The notes beneath the pieces are model-generated. The model was not told where the DNA came from. It worked only from the letters and a program-made list of their open reading frames with translations, and did not search any database. From Polyangia bacterium (GTDB lineage: Bacteria > Myxococcota_A > Polyangia > Fen-1088), in the NCBI GenBank assembly GCA_036268875.1, contig DATATI010000014.1:124001-188000 (forward strand): a DNA stretch of 64,000 nt, given 5' to 3'. The first letter of the stretch is position 1, and every line of letters begins with the position of its first letter. Shown here piece by piece: positions 16,118 to 27,248 of this stretch. A program made the position numbers and the translations under genes.

Positions 16118-17707
16118 ATGCTGGTCGAACCGCCCGCCAGAGGAATTCGCATCGGAGGGATCACCATCGTGCCCGGCGAATCGCGGGCCATTCACATCGT
16201 CCTGGGGGCGGGCGGTGCCCTGGCGAAGCGGACGGCCGAGCCATCCGCGCTCGTCGCCACCGACGGTGACTCGGCCGATGCCAAGGCAGCCGCGGCGAAA
16301 GCGCGGCGGCGTGACGTGCCAGCCTGGGCGGCGGTCGGGCAGAAGGCCGGCCCGCGGGTCAGCGTGGTGGCGGCGGCGCGCGGCTTCGAAGCAGCGGCGG
16401 CGCTGGCGGCCAGCGCTTTGGTGGGCGGGATCGATCCGGCGGCGATGGCCGGCAGCGTGGTGGTGGTGCCGGTGTTGCGCCCGGGCGGGCAGTTCGCGCC
16501 CGGCGGGCGGGCGCGACCGGGCTGGGAATTTCCCGGCGACGCCGGCGGTGACCGAGCGGCGCGGGATGCCTTCACGTTGTTCTCCGAGCTGGTGGTGGGG
16601 GCGTCGCTGGTGGTGGCGCTGGGCTCGCCGTCGCCGGGGCGGCGGGGCGCTCTCACCGTGCGCGCGGATCTGGGCGAGCCGCGCACGCGGCGCCTGGCCC
16701 TGCAAAGCGGCGCCGTGGCGGCGCTGAGTACCCGGCCGCGGCCCCGGTCGCTGCTGGCGTCGGCCATCGGGTCGGGTGCCATCGCCCTCGAGCTGCGCGC
16801 CGCCGGCCTGCCCGGCAACGACTCAGCCGAGGCCGAGGATCTGGTGGCGGCGGTGCGGGCGGTGCTGATCGCCATCGGCGTCTTTCAACCGAGCCCCGGC
16901 GACGGCGCCAAGCAACAGCGCGGACTGCCGCCCACCGCGCCACCGGCGCCGCCGATCATCGACGGCGCGCTGGTGGTGCGCGCCGCGCACGGGGGGCTGG
17001 TGCAGCCGAGCGCCAGCGCCGGCCAGTATGTGCGCAAGGCGGCGGTGCTGGCGCGGGTGATCTCTCCGCTGGGCGGCAAGCCGAGCGAGATCACCGCCCC
17101 GCGCGACGGTTTGATCCTGGAAAGCACCATCCGCACCGCCGAGCGCGCCGGCGCCAAGCTGTTCCTGCTGGGCCCGCTGTCACCGACCGCCGCCCGCCGC
17201 CGTTCTCTGACCGTCGGCCGCGCTGGCGACGCCGCGCCCGCCACCGCCAAGGCGGGAAGCGCGCGCCCCCCGCCGGCCAAGCTGCACGTCGGGTGGGTGG
17301 AGAACGTCATGTTGCCGAACCTCGGCATCACGCGTTTGAAGGCGAAGATCGACACCGGCGCGCGCAGCTCGGCGCTGCACGTATCGCGCATGCGCACCGT
17401 CGACACCACCGGCGGTCCCGGCCGCCGGCCAATCCTGGAGATCGTCGTGCCGAGCGGCGTGCGTGGGGGCAAATCTTTGAAGGTGCGGGCCGCCGTGCGC
17501 GAGTACGTGGTGGTGCGCGACACCTCGGGCCGCATGGAGCGCCGTCCGGTGATCGAGACCGCGCTGCAGCTTGGGCCTTTGAAGAAACGCATCTCCGTCA
17601 CCCTGACCAACCGGGGCGAGATGCTGTTCCCGATGCTGATCGGGCGGACGGCGCTGGGGCCCGGGATCACCGTCGATCCGTCGCGGCGCTATCTGGTCTC
17701 GTCGTGA
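16118..17707 (+). CDS. Degenerate aspartoacylase (M14-like) domain fused to RimK-associated aspartic-type protease domain
   Basis: 529 residues. Residues about 10-355 follow the succinylglutamate desuccinylase/aspartoacylase plan: SVVAAARGFEAAAALAASAL, VVVVPVLRPGGQF, EFPGDAGGD, and a C-terminal beta-barrel VRAAHGGLVQPSASAGQYVRKAAVLARV. The zinc ligands are lost: H-G-x-E is R-G-F-E (88-91) and D-x-H is replaced around 166-170. Residues 390-529 are a RimK-associated protease (PF05618): GWVENVMLPNLGI, KIDTGARSSAL (Asp412), RPVIETALQLG and MLIGRTALG, with the catalytic DTGA intact. In other bacteria these are separate neighbours of rimK; no rimK is in the window. Function unknown. Confidence 0.8.
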   Translation: MLVEPPARGIRIGGITIVPGESRAIHIVLGAGGALAKRTAEPSALVATDGDSADAKAAAAKARRRDVPAWAAVGQKAGPRVSVVAAARGFEAAAALAASALVGGIDPAAMAGSVVVVPVLRPGGQFAPGGRARPGWEFPGDAGGDRAARDAFTLFSELVVGASLVVALGSPSPGRRGALTVRADLGEPRTRRLALQSGAVAALSTRPRPRSLLASAIGSGAIALELRAAGLPGNDSAEAEDLVAAVRAVLIAIGVFQPSPGDGAKQQRGLPPTAPPAPPIIDGALVVRAAHGGLVQPSASAGQYVRKAAVLARVISPLGGKPSEITAPRDGLILESTIRTAERAGAKLFLLGPLSPTAARRRSLTVGRAGDAAPATAKAGSARPPPAKLHVGWVENVMLPNLGITRLKAKIDTGARSSALHVSRMRTVDTTGGPGRRPILEIVVPSGVRGGKSLKVRAAVREYVVVRDTSGRMERRPVIETALQLGPLKKRISVTLTNRGEMLFPMLIGRTALGPGITVDPSRRYLVSS

Positions 17708-17771
17708 ACCGTCGTCGGCGATCGACGCGCGAAAAATTGACATCAGGCGGAAGCGAGCAAATCCTCATATT

Positions 17772-18068
17772 ATGAGAACCCGTCTAAGACGATCGCCGGC
17801 CACACGCGTGCGCGCGTTGCCGGCGCGGTCTCGGGTGACGGTTCGGCGCGGCGGCGCCAACCTGCTGCGGTCGGCGCAGTTCGCGGACGCCCTGCGCGAA
17901 AGCCGCGAAGCGCTGGTGAACATCGAAGGCCAGCTGGACGCGCTGCTGGCGGCGCTGCGCGATCCGCAGACCGCCCCCGACGCCGGTGCGCCAGAACGCC
18001 TGCGCGGCGCCACCCACCACGCCGGCTCGGCGCTGGCGGCGCTGGGCGCCCTGGCCCGTCAGCGCTAA
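17772..18068 (+). CDS. Hypothetical short helical protein
   Basis: 98 codons. From about residue 28 on, third positions are strongly G/C and the predicted sequence is amphipathic helical (SAQFADALRESREALVNIEG, then LDALLAALRDP and SALAALGALARQR), which looks like real coding. The first 27 residues are Arg-rich and less convincing, so the true start may be later. The ATG lies in an AT-rich palindrome (CTCAT-ATT-ATGAG, 17765-17777). No family recognised. It sits between the fusion-protease gene and the CPBP gene, same strand. Confidence 0.45.
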   Translation: MRTRLRRSPATRVRALPARSRVTVRRGGANLLRSAQFADALRESREALVNIEGQLDALLAALRDPQTAPDAGAPERLRGATHHAGSALAALGALARQR

Positions 18069-18146
18069 CCGGCGCAAGCCGGTGCAACAATAACGGCGCA
18101 AGCCACCGCGACGATAGGCGGCGCTTGGCCGTCGCTGTCGGCTAAC

Positions 18147-18893
18147 ATGACCGTCGTGGCGGAAGCGCGTCCCGGACTTACTGAACCCCTGCTGGCCTTC
18201 GCCGGCGCGACGCTGCTGGCTGCGCTGCTGGCGCAGGGGGCTTCGTCGGTCCCGTTTCTGCGCGACAACCTGCACGTGGCCATTGCGGTGATTTTTTTCT
18301 ACGCCCCGCAAGTGGCGGCGCGGTTGTCGCGGCGCCCGTTCGATTACGGCCAGGCCGGCCTGCGCCTGGATCCGCTGGGGCTGAACGCCAAGGTTCTGGG
18401 CGCCGCTCTGGCGCTGACATTCCCGCTTTTTCTGCTGGGATTCTTCTGGTTTTACGGCGTTGTCTGCGGGCCGCACGGCGCGCTGTTCGCGCGTTGGTTC
18501 GGGGGCCTGTGCGCGCGCTGGCACGGCACCGGCGGCGGCGTGCTGACCTTGCCGCCCAGCTTTCTTTTGCTGGCCTTAAACCAGCTGGTGGTGGTGGCCA
18601 TCCCGGAAGAGCTTTTCTTTCGTGGTTACCTGCAAGGACGCCTGGAAGAGCGCTGGCCGGCTCGGCGAAAATTGTTCGGTGCGCCGGTGGGCGCGGCATT
18701 GCTCGTTTCCAGCCTGCTGTTCGCCCTCGGTCACGTGGTGGTGGTGCCGAACCCGCAGCGGCTGGCGGTTTTTTTTCCCGCCCTGGTCTTCGGCTGGATG
18801 CGCGCCCGCACGGGATCGATCGCCGCCGGCGCCGCATTTCACGCCCTGTGCAACCTGTTCTCCGACGGGCTGCACACCTCGTTTTTTCACTAG
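18147..18893 (+). CDS. CPBP-family intramembrane glutamic protease
   Basis: 248 residues with about six to seven membrane segments. The abortive-infection/CPBP motifs are clear: PEELFFRGYL (EExxxR, about residues 153-162), then FALGH and FHALCNLF (motif-3 His). The family are Rce1-like membrane proteases; in myxobacteria some members (myxosortases) process C-terminally tagged surface proteins, but nothing here shows which subgroup applies. The stop codon TAG is the second to fourth base of the left terminus of the 377-bp palindromic element, so the insertion may have set the present C-terminus. Confidence 0.87.
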   Translation: MTVVAEARPGLTEPLLAFAGATLLAALLAQGASSVPFLRDNLHVAIAVIFFYAPQVAARLSRRPFDYGQAGLRLDPLGLNAKVLGAALALTFPLFLLGFFWFYGVVCGPHGALFARWFGGLCARWHGTGGGVLTLPPSFLLLALNQLVVVAIPEELFFRGYLQGRLEERWPARRKLFGAPVGAALLVSSLLFALGHVVVVPNPQRLAVFFPALVFGWMRARTGSIAAGAAFHALCNLFSDGLHTSFFH

Positions 18894-19266
18894 ACCGCTA
18901 TCGAATTGACCCGATCGCGGAGGCGGCACGGGACGAGCGGTAACCGAGGCTGGACGCGCGACTTGGACGGCGCGACAAATTCGGCGTGGTGGGCCGCTTG
19001 GCTGCTTTCGTCGCCGCATGGCATCCGACCGGCTCCGGAACAAGGCTTCCCGACGGCGGAAGGCCTCCCCGGTTCGAAGGCCCAACGGATGATATGCGGC
19101 GACGAAAGCCTTGATGGGAGAAGTGCGTAGACAGAGGCCTTCCGTGGGCGGGAAGCCGCCAAGCGGCCCAGGCCGTCCAATTTGTCGCCACGTCCAAGCC
19201 GCGCGTGCAGCCTGGGTTACGTTACCGATTCACCTTCGATCTCGCTTCAACCTGATAGCGGTCTAG
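18890..19266. repeat. 377-bp nested palindromic element (MITE-like or structured RNA)
   Basis: Terminal inverted repeat CTAGACCGCTATC / GATAGCGGTCTAG. Inside it, 18944-19001 pairs with 19159-19216 at 48 of 58 positions. Within that are X (19004-19027) and X' (19086-19109), pairing 22 of 24 with 16 in a row, and a hairpin unit Y (19043-19066) whose copy Y' (19135-19158) lies outside X', so order is H-X-Y-X'-Y'-H'. There is no open frame of note. A TA or CTAG target duplication is possible at the ends. Either a non-autonomous insertion element or a folded RNA locus. Confidence 0.75.
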
Positions 19267-19280
19267 ACTAGACCAACGTA

Positions 19281-19400
19281 GGCAATCCCGTTACGCGCGG
19301 GGCGAAGATGGGCAGCGTATTGGAGGGCGGCGTTTCGCGCGTTTGCGCTCCTGGCGGCGCGCCCTTTTCCGGATCCGTCAACGACGCGAAGCCGCCTAGG
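19281..19400 (+). repeat. Palindromic repeat family B, shortened copy
   Basis: Starts GGCAATCCCGTTACGCG, continues GGGCGGCGTTTCGCGCG and TTTGCGCTCCTGGCGG.GCGCCC, then GGATCCG and GCGAAGCCGCC. It matches the arms of the fuller copy at 51158-51386, but most of the right arm is missing. It directly follows the 377-bp element and runs almost to the serpin stop codon. Confidence 0.75.
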
Positions 19401-19406
19401 AAATGG

Positions 19407-20720
19407 CTACGGCGCCGACGGATCGACCACCCGGCCCAGGAACAGCAGCGCCCCGGTCTGGTGGTCGCGGATCAGAAACAGAAACGGGCGATCGACGGCC
19501 AAGAGCGTCACTGCCGACATGGTGGCTTGCACCGCGCCGGTGGCGGCGGCGGCTTCGGTGCCTTTTTCGGTGACGGCGATGAAAGTCTTGTGGACCACGT
19601 CGCGCACGAACAGATCGCGGGCGTCGTCGATGGCGGAAAAGTTGGCGTCGGTCGGGCTGAACGCCGCCGGCATGCCCAGCGCCGACAGCGTGTCGCGCAG
19701 GCTGAAGGCTAAGGTGAACTGAAACTTCGGCAGCAACAGGCCCTGGCCCGATGGGGCCAGCGCGGCCAGGATCGCCGCCAGCTGTTCGGCGGTGAACGCT
19801 GCTTCGAAGGCGGCGAAGGTGCCCGCGTCGGGGACGATCACCACCATCGACAGCGCCTTGCCCGAATAAGTCAGCTCGGCGGCGTGGTATCCGGCGCCGA
19901 TGGCCATCGAAAAGCCGGTCTTGCCCCTCATCATGGGCACGCTGACGTCGCTGCCGTCGGCGCGGTGGAACGGATAGTTCATGGTCGGTTCGGTGAACGG
20001 TGTCTGCCAGGCGGCGTTCAGATAGACCGCGTCGGTCAACACCAGCCGGGTTTGCGGATCGATCAATCCGGCTGGCAGCAGGTCGGCGATCTTGCCGTTG
20101 GTTTCTGCGGCCACCCATTGATTGATGGTCAGACGCGCCGGCTCGGGCGCGCCGACAAAGTCGACCTGCTGCACGCCGGCCCCATAATTTTCCGCCAGTA
20201 CATCCAGAAACGCCGGCTCCAGCGTCTGCCTTTGATCGGCCCACAGTGCATTCTTGATCCATAGGGCGAACGGCTGGCCATCGGTGCCCAGTGGCAGGCT
20301 GCCATCGGACGCCGGCTGCGCGCGGCTGTTCAAGGCCAGATCCAGCGCGTCGAACGCCGGGTGCAACCGCGCAGCCGGCAAGGTGAAGTGCAATGTGGTG
20401 GCGATCTGATCGGCGGTCAGGTCGCGGGCGCCGGCGTACACCGTGGCCATCGCCAGCGACAAGCTGGTCGGCGAAAGCACGACGTTGCCTGGCTGCGCGC
20501 TCAGCGCCCCGTAAAGCTGCACCGCGAACGTCGCGTTCTCGGCGGCCAGCATCGTGGCATCCCCAGCAACGACCGTCGGCCGCAGGATGCGGGCTTCGCT
20601 CGACCGCGCCGTCTTGATCGGCAAGGGCCCGCCCGGCGCTCCGTCGCAACCGAAGCCGAGAGCCGCCAGCGGCGTGACCACGACCAGCAAGGCCCACATC
20701 CAACAACGACGGCGGTCCAC
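19407..20720 (-). CDS. Serpin-family protease inhibitor, lipoprotein
   Basis: About 437 residues from the GTG at 20720, 4 bases after the clpB stop. An ATG at 20699 is an alternative, and both give a lipoprotein signal peptide ending LAALGFGC. The serpin fold is unmistakable: NVVLSPTSLSLAMATVYAGA, TNGKIADLLPAG, LVLTDAVYLNAAWQTPF, MVVIVPD, and FIAVTEKGTEAAAATGA. The hinge (E-K-G-T-E-A-A-A-A-T) fits inhibitory serpins, and the reactive loop continues VQATMSAVTLLA before VDRPFLFLIRD. It probably traps an extracytoplasmic serine or cysteine protease at the cell surface. Serpins are patchily distributed in bacteria. No protease gene is adjacent. Confidence 0.93.
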   Translation of the reverse strand: MDRRRCWMWALLVVVTPLAALGFGCDGAPGGPLPIKTARSSEARILRPTVVAGDATMLAAENATFAVQLYGALSAQPGNVVLSPTSLSLAMATVYAGARDLTADQIATTLHFTLPAARLHPAFDALDLALNSRAQPASDGSLPLGTDGQPFALWIKNALWADQRQTLEPAFLDVLAENYGAGVQQVDFVGAPEPARLTINQWVAAETNGKIADLLPAGLIDPQTRLVLTDAVYLNAAWQTPFTEPTMNYPFHRADGSDVSVPMMRGKTGFSMAIGAGYHAAELTYSGKALSMVVIVPDAGTFAAFEAAFTAEQLAAILAALAPSGQGLLLPKFQFTLAFSLRDTLSALGMPAAFSPTDANFSAIDDARDLFVRDVVHKTFIAVTEKGTEAAAATGAVQATMSAVTLLAVDRPFLFLIRDHQTGALLFLGRVVDPSAP

Positions 20721-20724
20721 GACG

Positions 20725-23372
<2,648 letters not shown>

Positions 23373-23376
<4 letters not shown>

Positions 23377-23783
23377 TTGGTGGCGTTCACGTACCGCAGG
23401 CGCAGATCATAAAGCAGGCTTTCCATCAGCTTTTCCTCGGCGGCGGTCAGGTTGCCGCGTGTCTTCGCCTCCAGCATGGTGAGGATGTCGATGGTGTGCT
23501 TGGCCAGCGACAGATCCTTCTCTGGCGCGCCGCCGTCCGGCGGTTCCAGCTCGCCCAGGTGCAAAAGCGCCGAGCTGCCCAGCGACAGCACGAAGGTGTG
23601 AAAGTCGACCGCCGGCAACGCCGTGGCGTCGTGGCCATGTTCAAGCGGAGGTTCCATCGCCGATGGAAGATCGGCGGCGGCCGCGGGCGCCTGGGCCGCT
23701 GGCCCGCTGGAGGCGCCGCCTTCGGTGAAACTGCGCCGATCGGTGACCGTGAACCCGCCCTGCTTCGGATCGGAGCTCGTCAT
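23373..23783 (-). CDS. DUF1844 domain protein
   Basis: 136 residues. The disordered first ~50 residues are followed by the DUF1844 core: VDFHTFVLSLGSSALLHLGE, LSLAKHTIDILTMLEAKTRG, and ENLT-type NLTAAEEKLMESLLYDLRLRYV. The family is small, soluble and common in delta-proteobacteria and Acidobacteria, with no known function. It overlaps clpB start by 4 bases, so the pair is probably co-translated. Confidence 0.88.
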
Positions 23784-23875
23784 GGCCAGAGGTTACGCAG
23801 CTATCTCCGTTGTTTCAATCTCCGTGCGCGCCGGTGGTCAGGCGGGGAGGACCGACCGCATCGAAAGCGCAATCG

Positions 23876-24109
23876 CTAGTTGTGCGAGTTGGTGCCGGCG
23901 TCGCCGGCTTCGGGCTCGTCGCGCTCGTCCGGCTCGTCGAGATCGTCGGCCGGGTCGTCGCCGCCGTGGGTGCCCTTGTCGGCGATGTCGGCCAGCGCTT
24001 TGAGGTGCTTTTCATAGTCCTTGCGGGTGACCAGCCCCTTCTTGATGTTTCTCTCCACCGTCCGCCGGTCGAAAAGCCGGGCATTCTTGGCGTCCGCGTC
24101 GCGAGTCAT
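23876..24109 (-). CDS. Hypothetical small acidic-tailed protein
   Basis: 77 residues from the ATG at 24109; upstream in-frame residues are Arg-rich noise. The basic helical N-terminal half (LFDRRTVERNIKKGLVTRKD, then YEKHLKALADIADKG) is followed by an acidic Asp/Glu/Pro tail (DDPADDLDEPDERDEPEAG). The helical part resembles small conserved proteins seen in myxobacteria, but I cannot name a family. It is divergent from the moxR operon across a 154-base gap. Confidence 0.6.
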   Translation of the reverse strand: MTRDADAKNARLFDRRTVERNIKKGLVTRKDYEKHLKALADIADKGTHGGDDPADDLDEPDERDEPEAGDAGTNSHN

Positions 24110-24263
24110 GGCGGAGTTAGCTATCACACCCGACCGCCGGGGGGAAGCGGCCCCCGCGTCGCCACCCCGCCGGGATTGGAAATATCCACCGGCCCGTCGC
24201 GGTTGTAAGCTGCGCCGTCGCCGCCGGCGGCTTTTACTGCAAAACGAGACTGACGGAGATTTC

Positions 24264-25247
24264 ATGGACGTCCGGGTCATCAATGAACTGGTTCACACGC
24301 AGTCCGCGTTCGTCGAGAAGCTGAACGCCGAGATGTCGAAGGTCATCGTCGGGCAAAAGACGATGATCGAACGGATCCTGATCGGGCTTTTGACCGGCGG
24401 GCACGTGCTTTTGGAAGGTGTCCCCGGCCTGGCCAAGACGCTGACGGTCAAGACGCTGTCCGATGCGCTGCACATGCAGTTTCGGCGCATCCAGTTCACG
24501 CCCGACCTCCTGCCGGCCGACATCGTCGGCACGGTGATCTACAACCAGGCCAAAAGCGAGTTCATCTCGAAGAAGGGACCGATCTTCGCCAATCTGGTCC
24601 TGGCCGACGAGATCAACCGCGCGCCGGCCAAGGTGCAATCGGCGCTGCTGGAGGCGATGCAGGAACGCCAGGTGACCATCGGCGACGCCACGCACAAGCT
24701 GCCGGATCCATTTCTGGTGATGGCCACGCAGAACCCGATTGAACAGGAAGGAACGTACGCGTTGCCGGAGGCTCAGCTTGATCGGTTCATGTTGATGATC
24801 AAGGTCGGTTACCCCAGCCGCGACGACGAACGCGCCATCATGGACCGCATGACGTCGGGAATGGACGTGCGCGCCGAGCCGGTGGCCACGCCGGCGGAGA
24901 TCGCCGAGGCGCGCTCGGTCGTCGGGCAGGTCTACATCGACGAGAAGATCCGCGATTACATCGTCAGCATCGTCCACGCCACGCGCGAACCAAAGGCGCA
25001 CGGCCTGGGCGCGCTGGCCGACTTCATCCAGTACGGGGCCAGCCCGCGGGCGTCGATCTATCTGAACCTGGCGGCGCGCGCCCACGCTTTTTTGCGCCAC
25101 CGCGGGTACGTCACGCCGGAAGACATCAAGGCGGTGGGCGTCGATGTCCTGCGCCACCGCGTGATCCTGACCTACGAGGCGGAGGCCGAGGAGATCACCT
25201 CCGAGACGGTGATCCGCAAGCTGTTCGAGCACGTCGAGGTTCCGTGA
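24264..25247 (+). CDS. MoxR-family AAA+ ATPase
   Basis: 327 residues from the ATG at 24264, with ACGGAG 7 bases upstream; the frame continues upstream without conservation. Walker A GVPGLAKT (52-59), Walker B LVLADEINRAP, sensor 1 MATQNPIEQEGTY and sensor 2 region SPRAS are present. MoxR ATPases act as chaperones for VWA-domain partners, and the next genes encode exactly those. First gene of a tight twelve-gene array up to 36125. Confidence 0.93.
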   Translation: MDVRVINELVHTQSAFVEKLNAEMSKVIVGQKTMIERILIGLLTGGHVLLEGVPGLAKTLTVKTLSDALHMQFRRIQFTPDLLPADIVGTVIYNQAKSEFISKKGPIFANLVLADEINRAPAKVQSALLEAMQERQVTIGDATHKLPDPFLVMATQNPIEQEGTYALPEAQLDRFMLMIKVGYPSRDDERAIMDRMTSGMDVRAEPVATPAEIAEARSVVGQVYIDEKIRDYIVSIVHATREPKAHGLGALADFIQYGASPRASIYLNLAARAHAFLRHRGYVTPEDIKAVGVDVLRHRVILTYEAEAEEITSETVIRKLFEHVEVP

Positions 25248-25257
25248 CCTTGATGTC

Positions 25258-26142
25258 ATGCTGACCCGCGACCTTCTCAAGAAGATCCGCAAGATCGAGA
25301 TCGTGACCGAACGTCTGGTTCGCGATCGCACGGCCGGCCAGTACCATTCGGTGTTCAAGGGCCGCGGCATCGCCTTTTCCGAAGTGCGCCAGTACATCCC
25401 CGGTGACGACATCCGCATGATCGACTGGAACGTGTCGGCGCGCATGAACGAGGCCTACGTCAAGCTGTTCACCGAAGAGCGCGAGATGACCGTGCTGCTG
25501 CTGGTGGACATGTCAGCGTCGGAGAACTTCGGTTCGCGGGCGCAGGAGAAACGCGAGCTGGCGGCGGAGATCGCCGCGGTGCTGGCCTTCTCCGCCATCC
25601 GCAACAACGATCGGGTCGGGCTGATCATCTTCACCGACACGGTCGAAAAGTTCGTGCCGCCGAAAAAGGGCAAGAAACACGTGCTGCGGGTGATCAGCGA
25701 GATCTTGTCGTTCCAGCCGCACAGCCCGCGCACCAACATCGCCGCCGGGCTGCAGTTTCTGGGGCGCATCGCCCGGCGGCGGGCGGTGGCCTTTCTGATC
25801 TCGGATTTTCTGGCGCCCCAGGTGAGCTATGAGCGGGCGTTGCGCCTCTCGGCCGGGCGCCACGATCTGGTTCCGGTGTCGGTGACCGATCCGCTGGAAG
25901 AGGCGCTGCCCAAGGTGGGATTGATCGAGCTGCAAGATCCGGAGACCGGCGAGGTGGTGGTGTTCGACACCAGCGGCGCTGAAAGCCGGGCCTTTGCCGC
26001 CGACGCGCGGGTGGCGGCGGTGGCGCGCCAGACGTTGTTCCGTCGGCTGTCGCTGGACGCCATCAGCGTGCGCACCGATCGCCCGTATCTGCCGGCGCTG
26101 ACCACCTTCTTCGAAGCGCGGGCGCGGAGGCTGCGGCATTGA
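25258..26142 (+). CDS. DUF58 / VWA-like protein of the Bat locus
   Basis: 294 residues. The N-terminal DUF58 signature is GQYHSVFKGRGIAFSEVRQY then IDWNVSARM and VKLFTEEREMTVLLLVDMSAS. The last is a VWA-like strand with DMSAS in place of the full MIDAS. In Bat (Bacteroides aerotolerance-like) loci this protein is cytoplasmic and works with MoxR. It begins 11 bases after the moxR stop, and its stop overlaps the TTG start of the next gene. Confidence 0.92.
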   Translation: MLTRDLLKKIRKIEIVTERLVRDRTAGQYHSVFKGRGIAFSEVRQYIPGDDIRMIDWNVSARMNEAYVKLFTEEREMTVLLLVDMSASENFGSRAQEKRELAAEIAAVLAFSAIRNNDRVGLIIFTDTVEKFVPPKKGKKHVLRVISEILSFQPHSPRTNIAAGLQFLGRIARRRAVAFLISDFLAPQVSYERALRLSAGRHDLVPVSVTDPLEEALPKVGLIELQDPETGEVVVFDTSGAESRAFAADARVAAVARQTLFRRLSLDAISVRTDRPYLPALTTFFEARARRLRH

Positions 26143-27248
26143 GGCGGGCGGCGACGCGAACGGGCGCCGCGGCGGCCGCGATGGCGACCTTGCTGGCGGC
26201 CTGGCTTTCGTGCGCTGGCGCGCCGACGGTGGTCGCCGCCGCTGAACCACCGGCCGCAGCCGCCGACGCAGGCGCCACGGCAGCAGCGCTTGCGCCCGAT
26301 CCGGAAGCGCCGACGGTCACCGCGCGGGTCGACAAGGCCGACGCGCACGTGGGCGACGTGATCACGCTGGTGGTCACCGCCATCAGCGCGCGCGGGATCC
26401 CGGTGAACCTGCCCAGCACGCTGGAGCTGGACAAGTTCTCGGTCCTTGAGCGCAAGGAAGCGGAGAGCGATCTCGGCGACGGGCGGATGCGACGGGAGTT
26501 CACCCTGAGCGTGGCCGCCTATGAAACCGGCGAGACCCAGATCCCGGCCATCGAAGTCACCTACCTCGGCAAGGGCGGCGACGTGCGGACGGCCAAGACC
26601 GACCCCGTGCCGATCAAGATCAGCAGCGTGATCGCCAACGATCCGGAGCCGACGTTGAAGGACGCGGCGCCGCCGGTGGTGGTGATGCAGCGCGATCTGT
26701 TGCTGGTGTACATCGCCGGCGGCTTGCTGGCGGCGGCGCTGGGCGCGCTGCTGGCGTGGTTGATCCTGCGCCGCCTGCGCGCGCGGGCCATCCTGCGCCC
26801 GGGCCCGCCGCCGCGCCCCGCGCACGAGGTGGCGCTGGAGCGTCTGGATCGGCTGGGCGCCTACGGCTTTCTGGAGAACGCCGACAACCGCCCGTTCTAC
26901 TTCGCCGTGTCGGAGGTGATTCGCGACTATCTGGGCACGCGCTTTGGTTTTGATTCGCTGGAGCTGACCACCGACGAGCTGATGGCCGAGCTGCGCCGCC
27001 GCGCCCCGCGCGAGCTGGTGCTGGGCGAGATCGAAGGCTGGCTGGCGGCCGCTGACCTGGTGAAGTTCGCCAAGTTCTCGCCCAGCGTGGCCGAGGCGCG
27101 CGGCACGCTGGAGACGGCGATTCGCATCGTCTCGGCCACCAAGCCGCGTCCGCTGGATCAGACGCCGTCGCCGGTCACCACCGGATCGCCGAGCGGAACC
27201 GCCCCTCCGTCGCCGCCGCCCGCCGCCGCGTCCGGAGAGCGCACGTGA
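26139..27248 (+). CDS. Short BatD-like / DUF4381-type membrane protein
   Basis: 369 residues beginning at a TTG (GGAGG lies 8 bases upstream) that overlaps the DUF58 stop. It has a signal peptide with Cys25, then an immunoglobulin-like BatD-type domain (KADAHVGDVITLVVTAISA, LPSTLELDKFSVLERKEAES), one membrane helix (about 190-213) and a cytoplasmic domain with NRPFYFAVSEVIRDYLGTRF and LTTDELMAELRRR. That tail resembles the one at the end of the full BatD later in the locus. Proline/serine tail. Likely a membrane scaffold of the MoxR/VWA complex. Confidence 0.8.
   Translation: MRRAATRTGAAAAAMATLLAAWLSCAGAPTVVAAAEPPAAAADAGATAAALAPDPEAPTVTARVDKADAHVGDVITLVVTAISARGIPVNLPSTLELDKFSVLERKEAESDLGDGRMRREFTLSVAAYETGETQIPAIEVTYLGKGGDVRTAKTDPVPIKISSVIANDPEPTLKDAAPPVVVMQRDLLLVYIAGGLLAAALGALLAWLILRRLRARAILRPGPPPRPAHEVALERLDRLGAYGFLENADNRPFYFAVSEVIRDYLGTRFGFDSLELTTDELMAELRRRAPRELVLGEIEGWLAAADLVKFAKFSPSVAEARGTLETAIRIVSATKPRPLDQTPSPVTTGSPSGTAPPSPPPAAASGERT

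Noticed and set aside
17737-17773. TTGACA followed by TATTAT as a promoter
   Set aside because: The spacer is 25 bases, too long for a sigma70 promoter.
19071-19083. GGTTCGAAGGCCC looked like a tRNA T-loop
   Set aside because: No acceptor stem or anticodon arm can be drawn around it; it lies in the loop of the 377-bp element.
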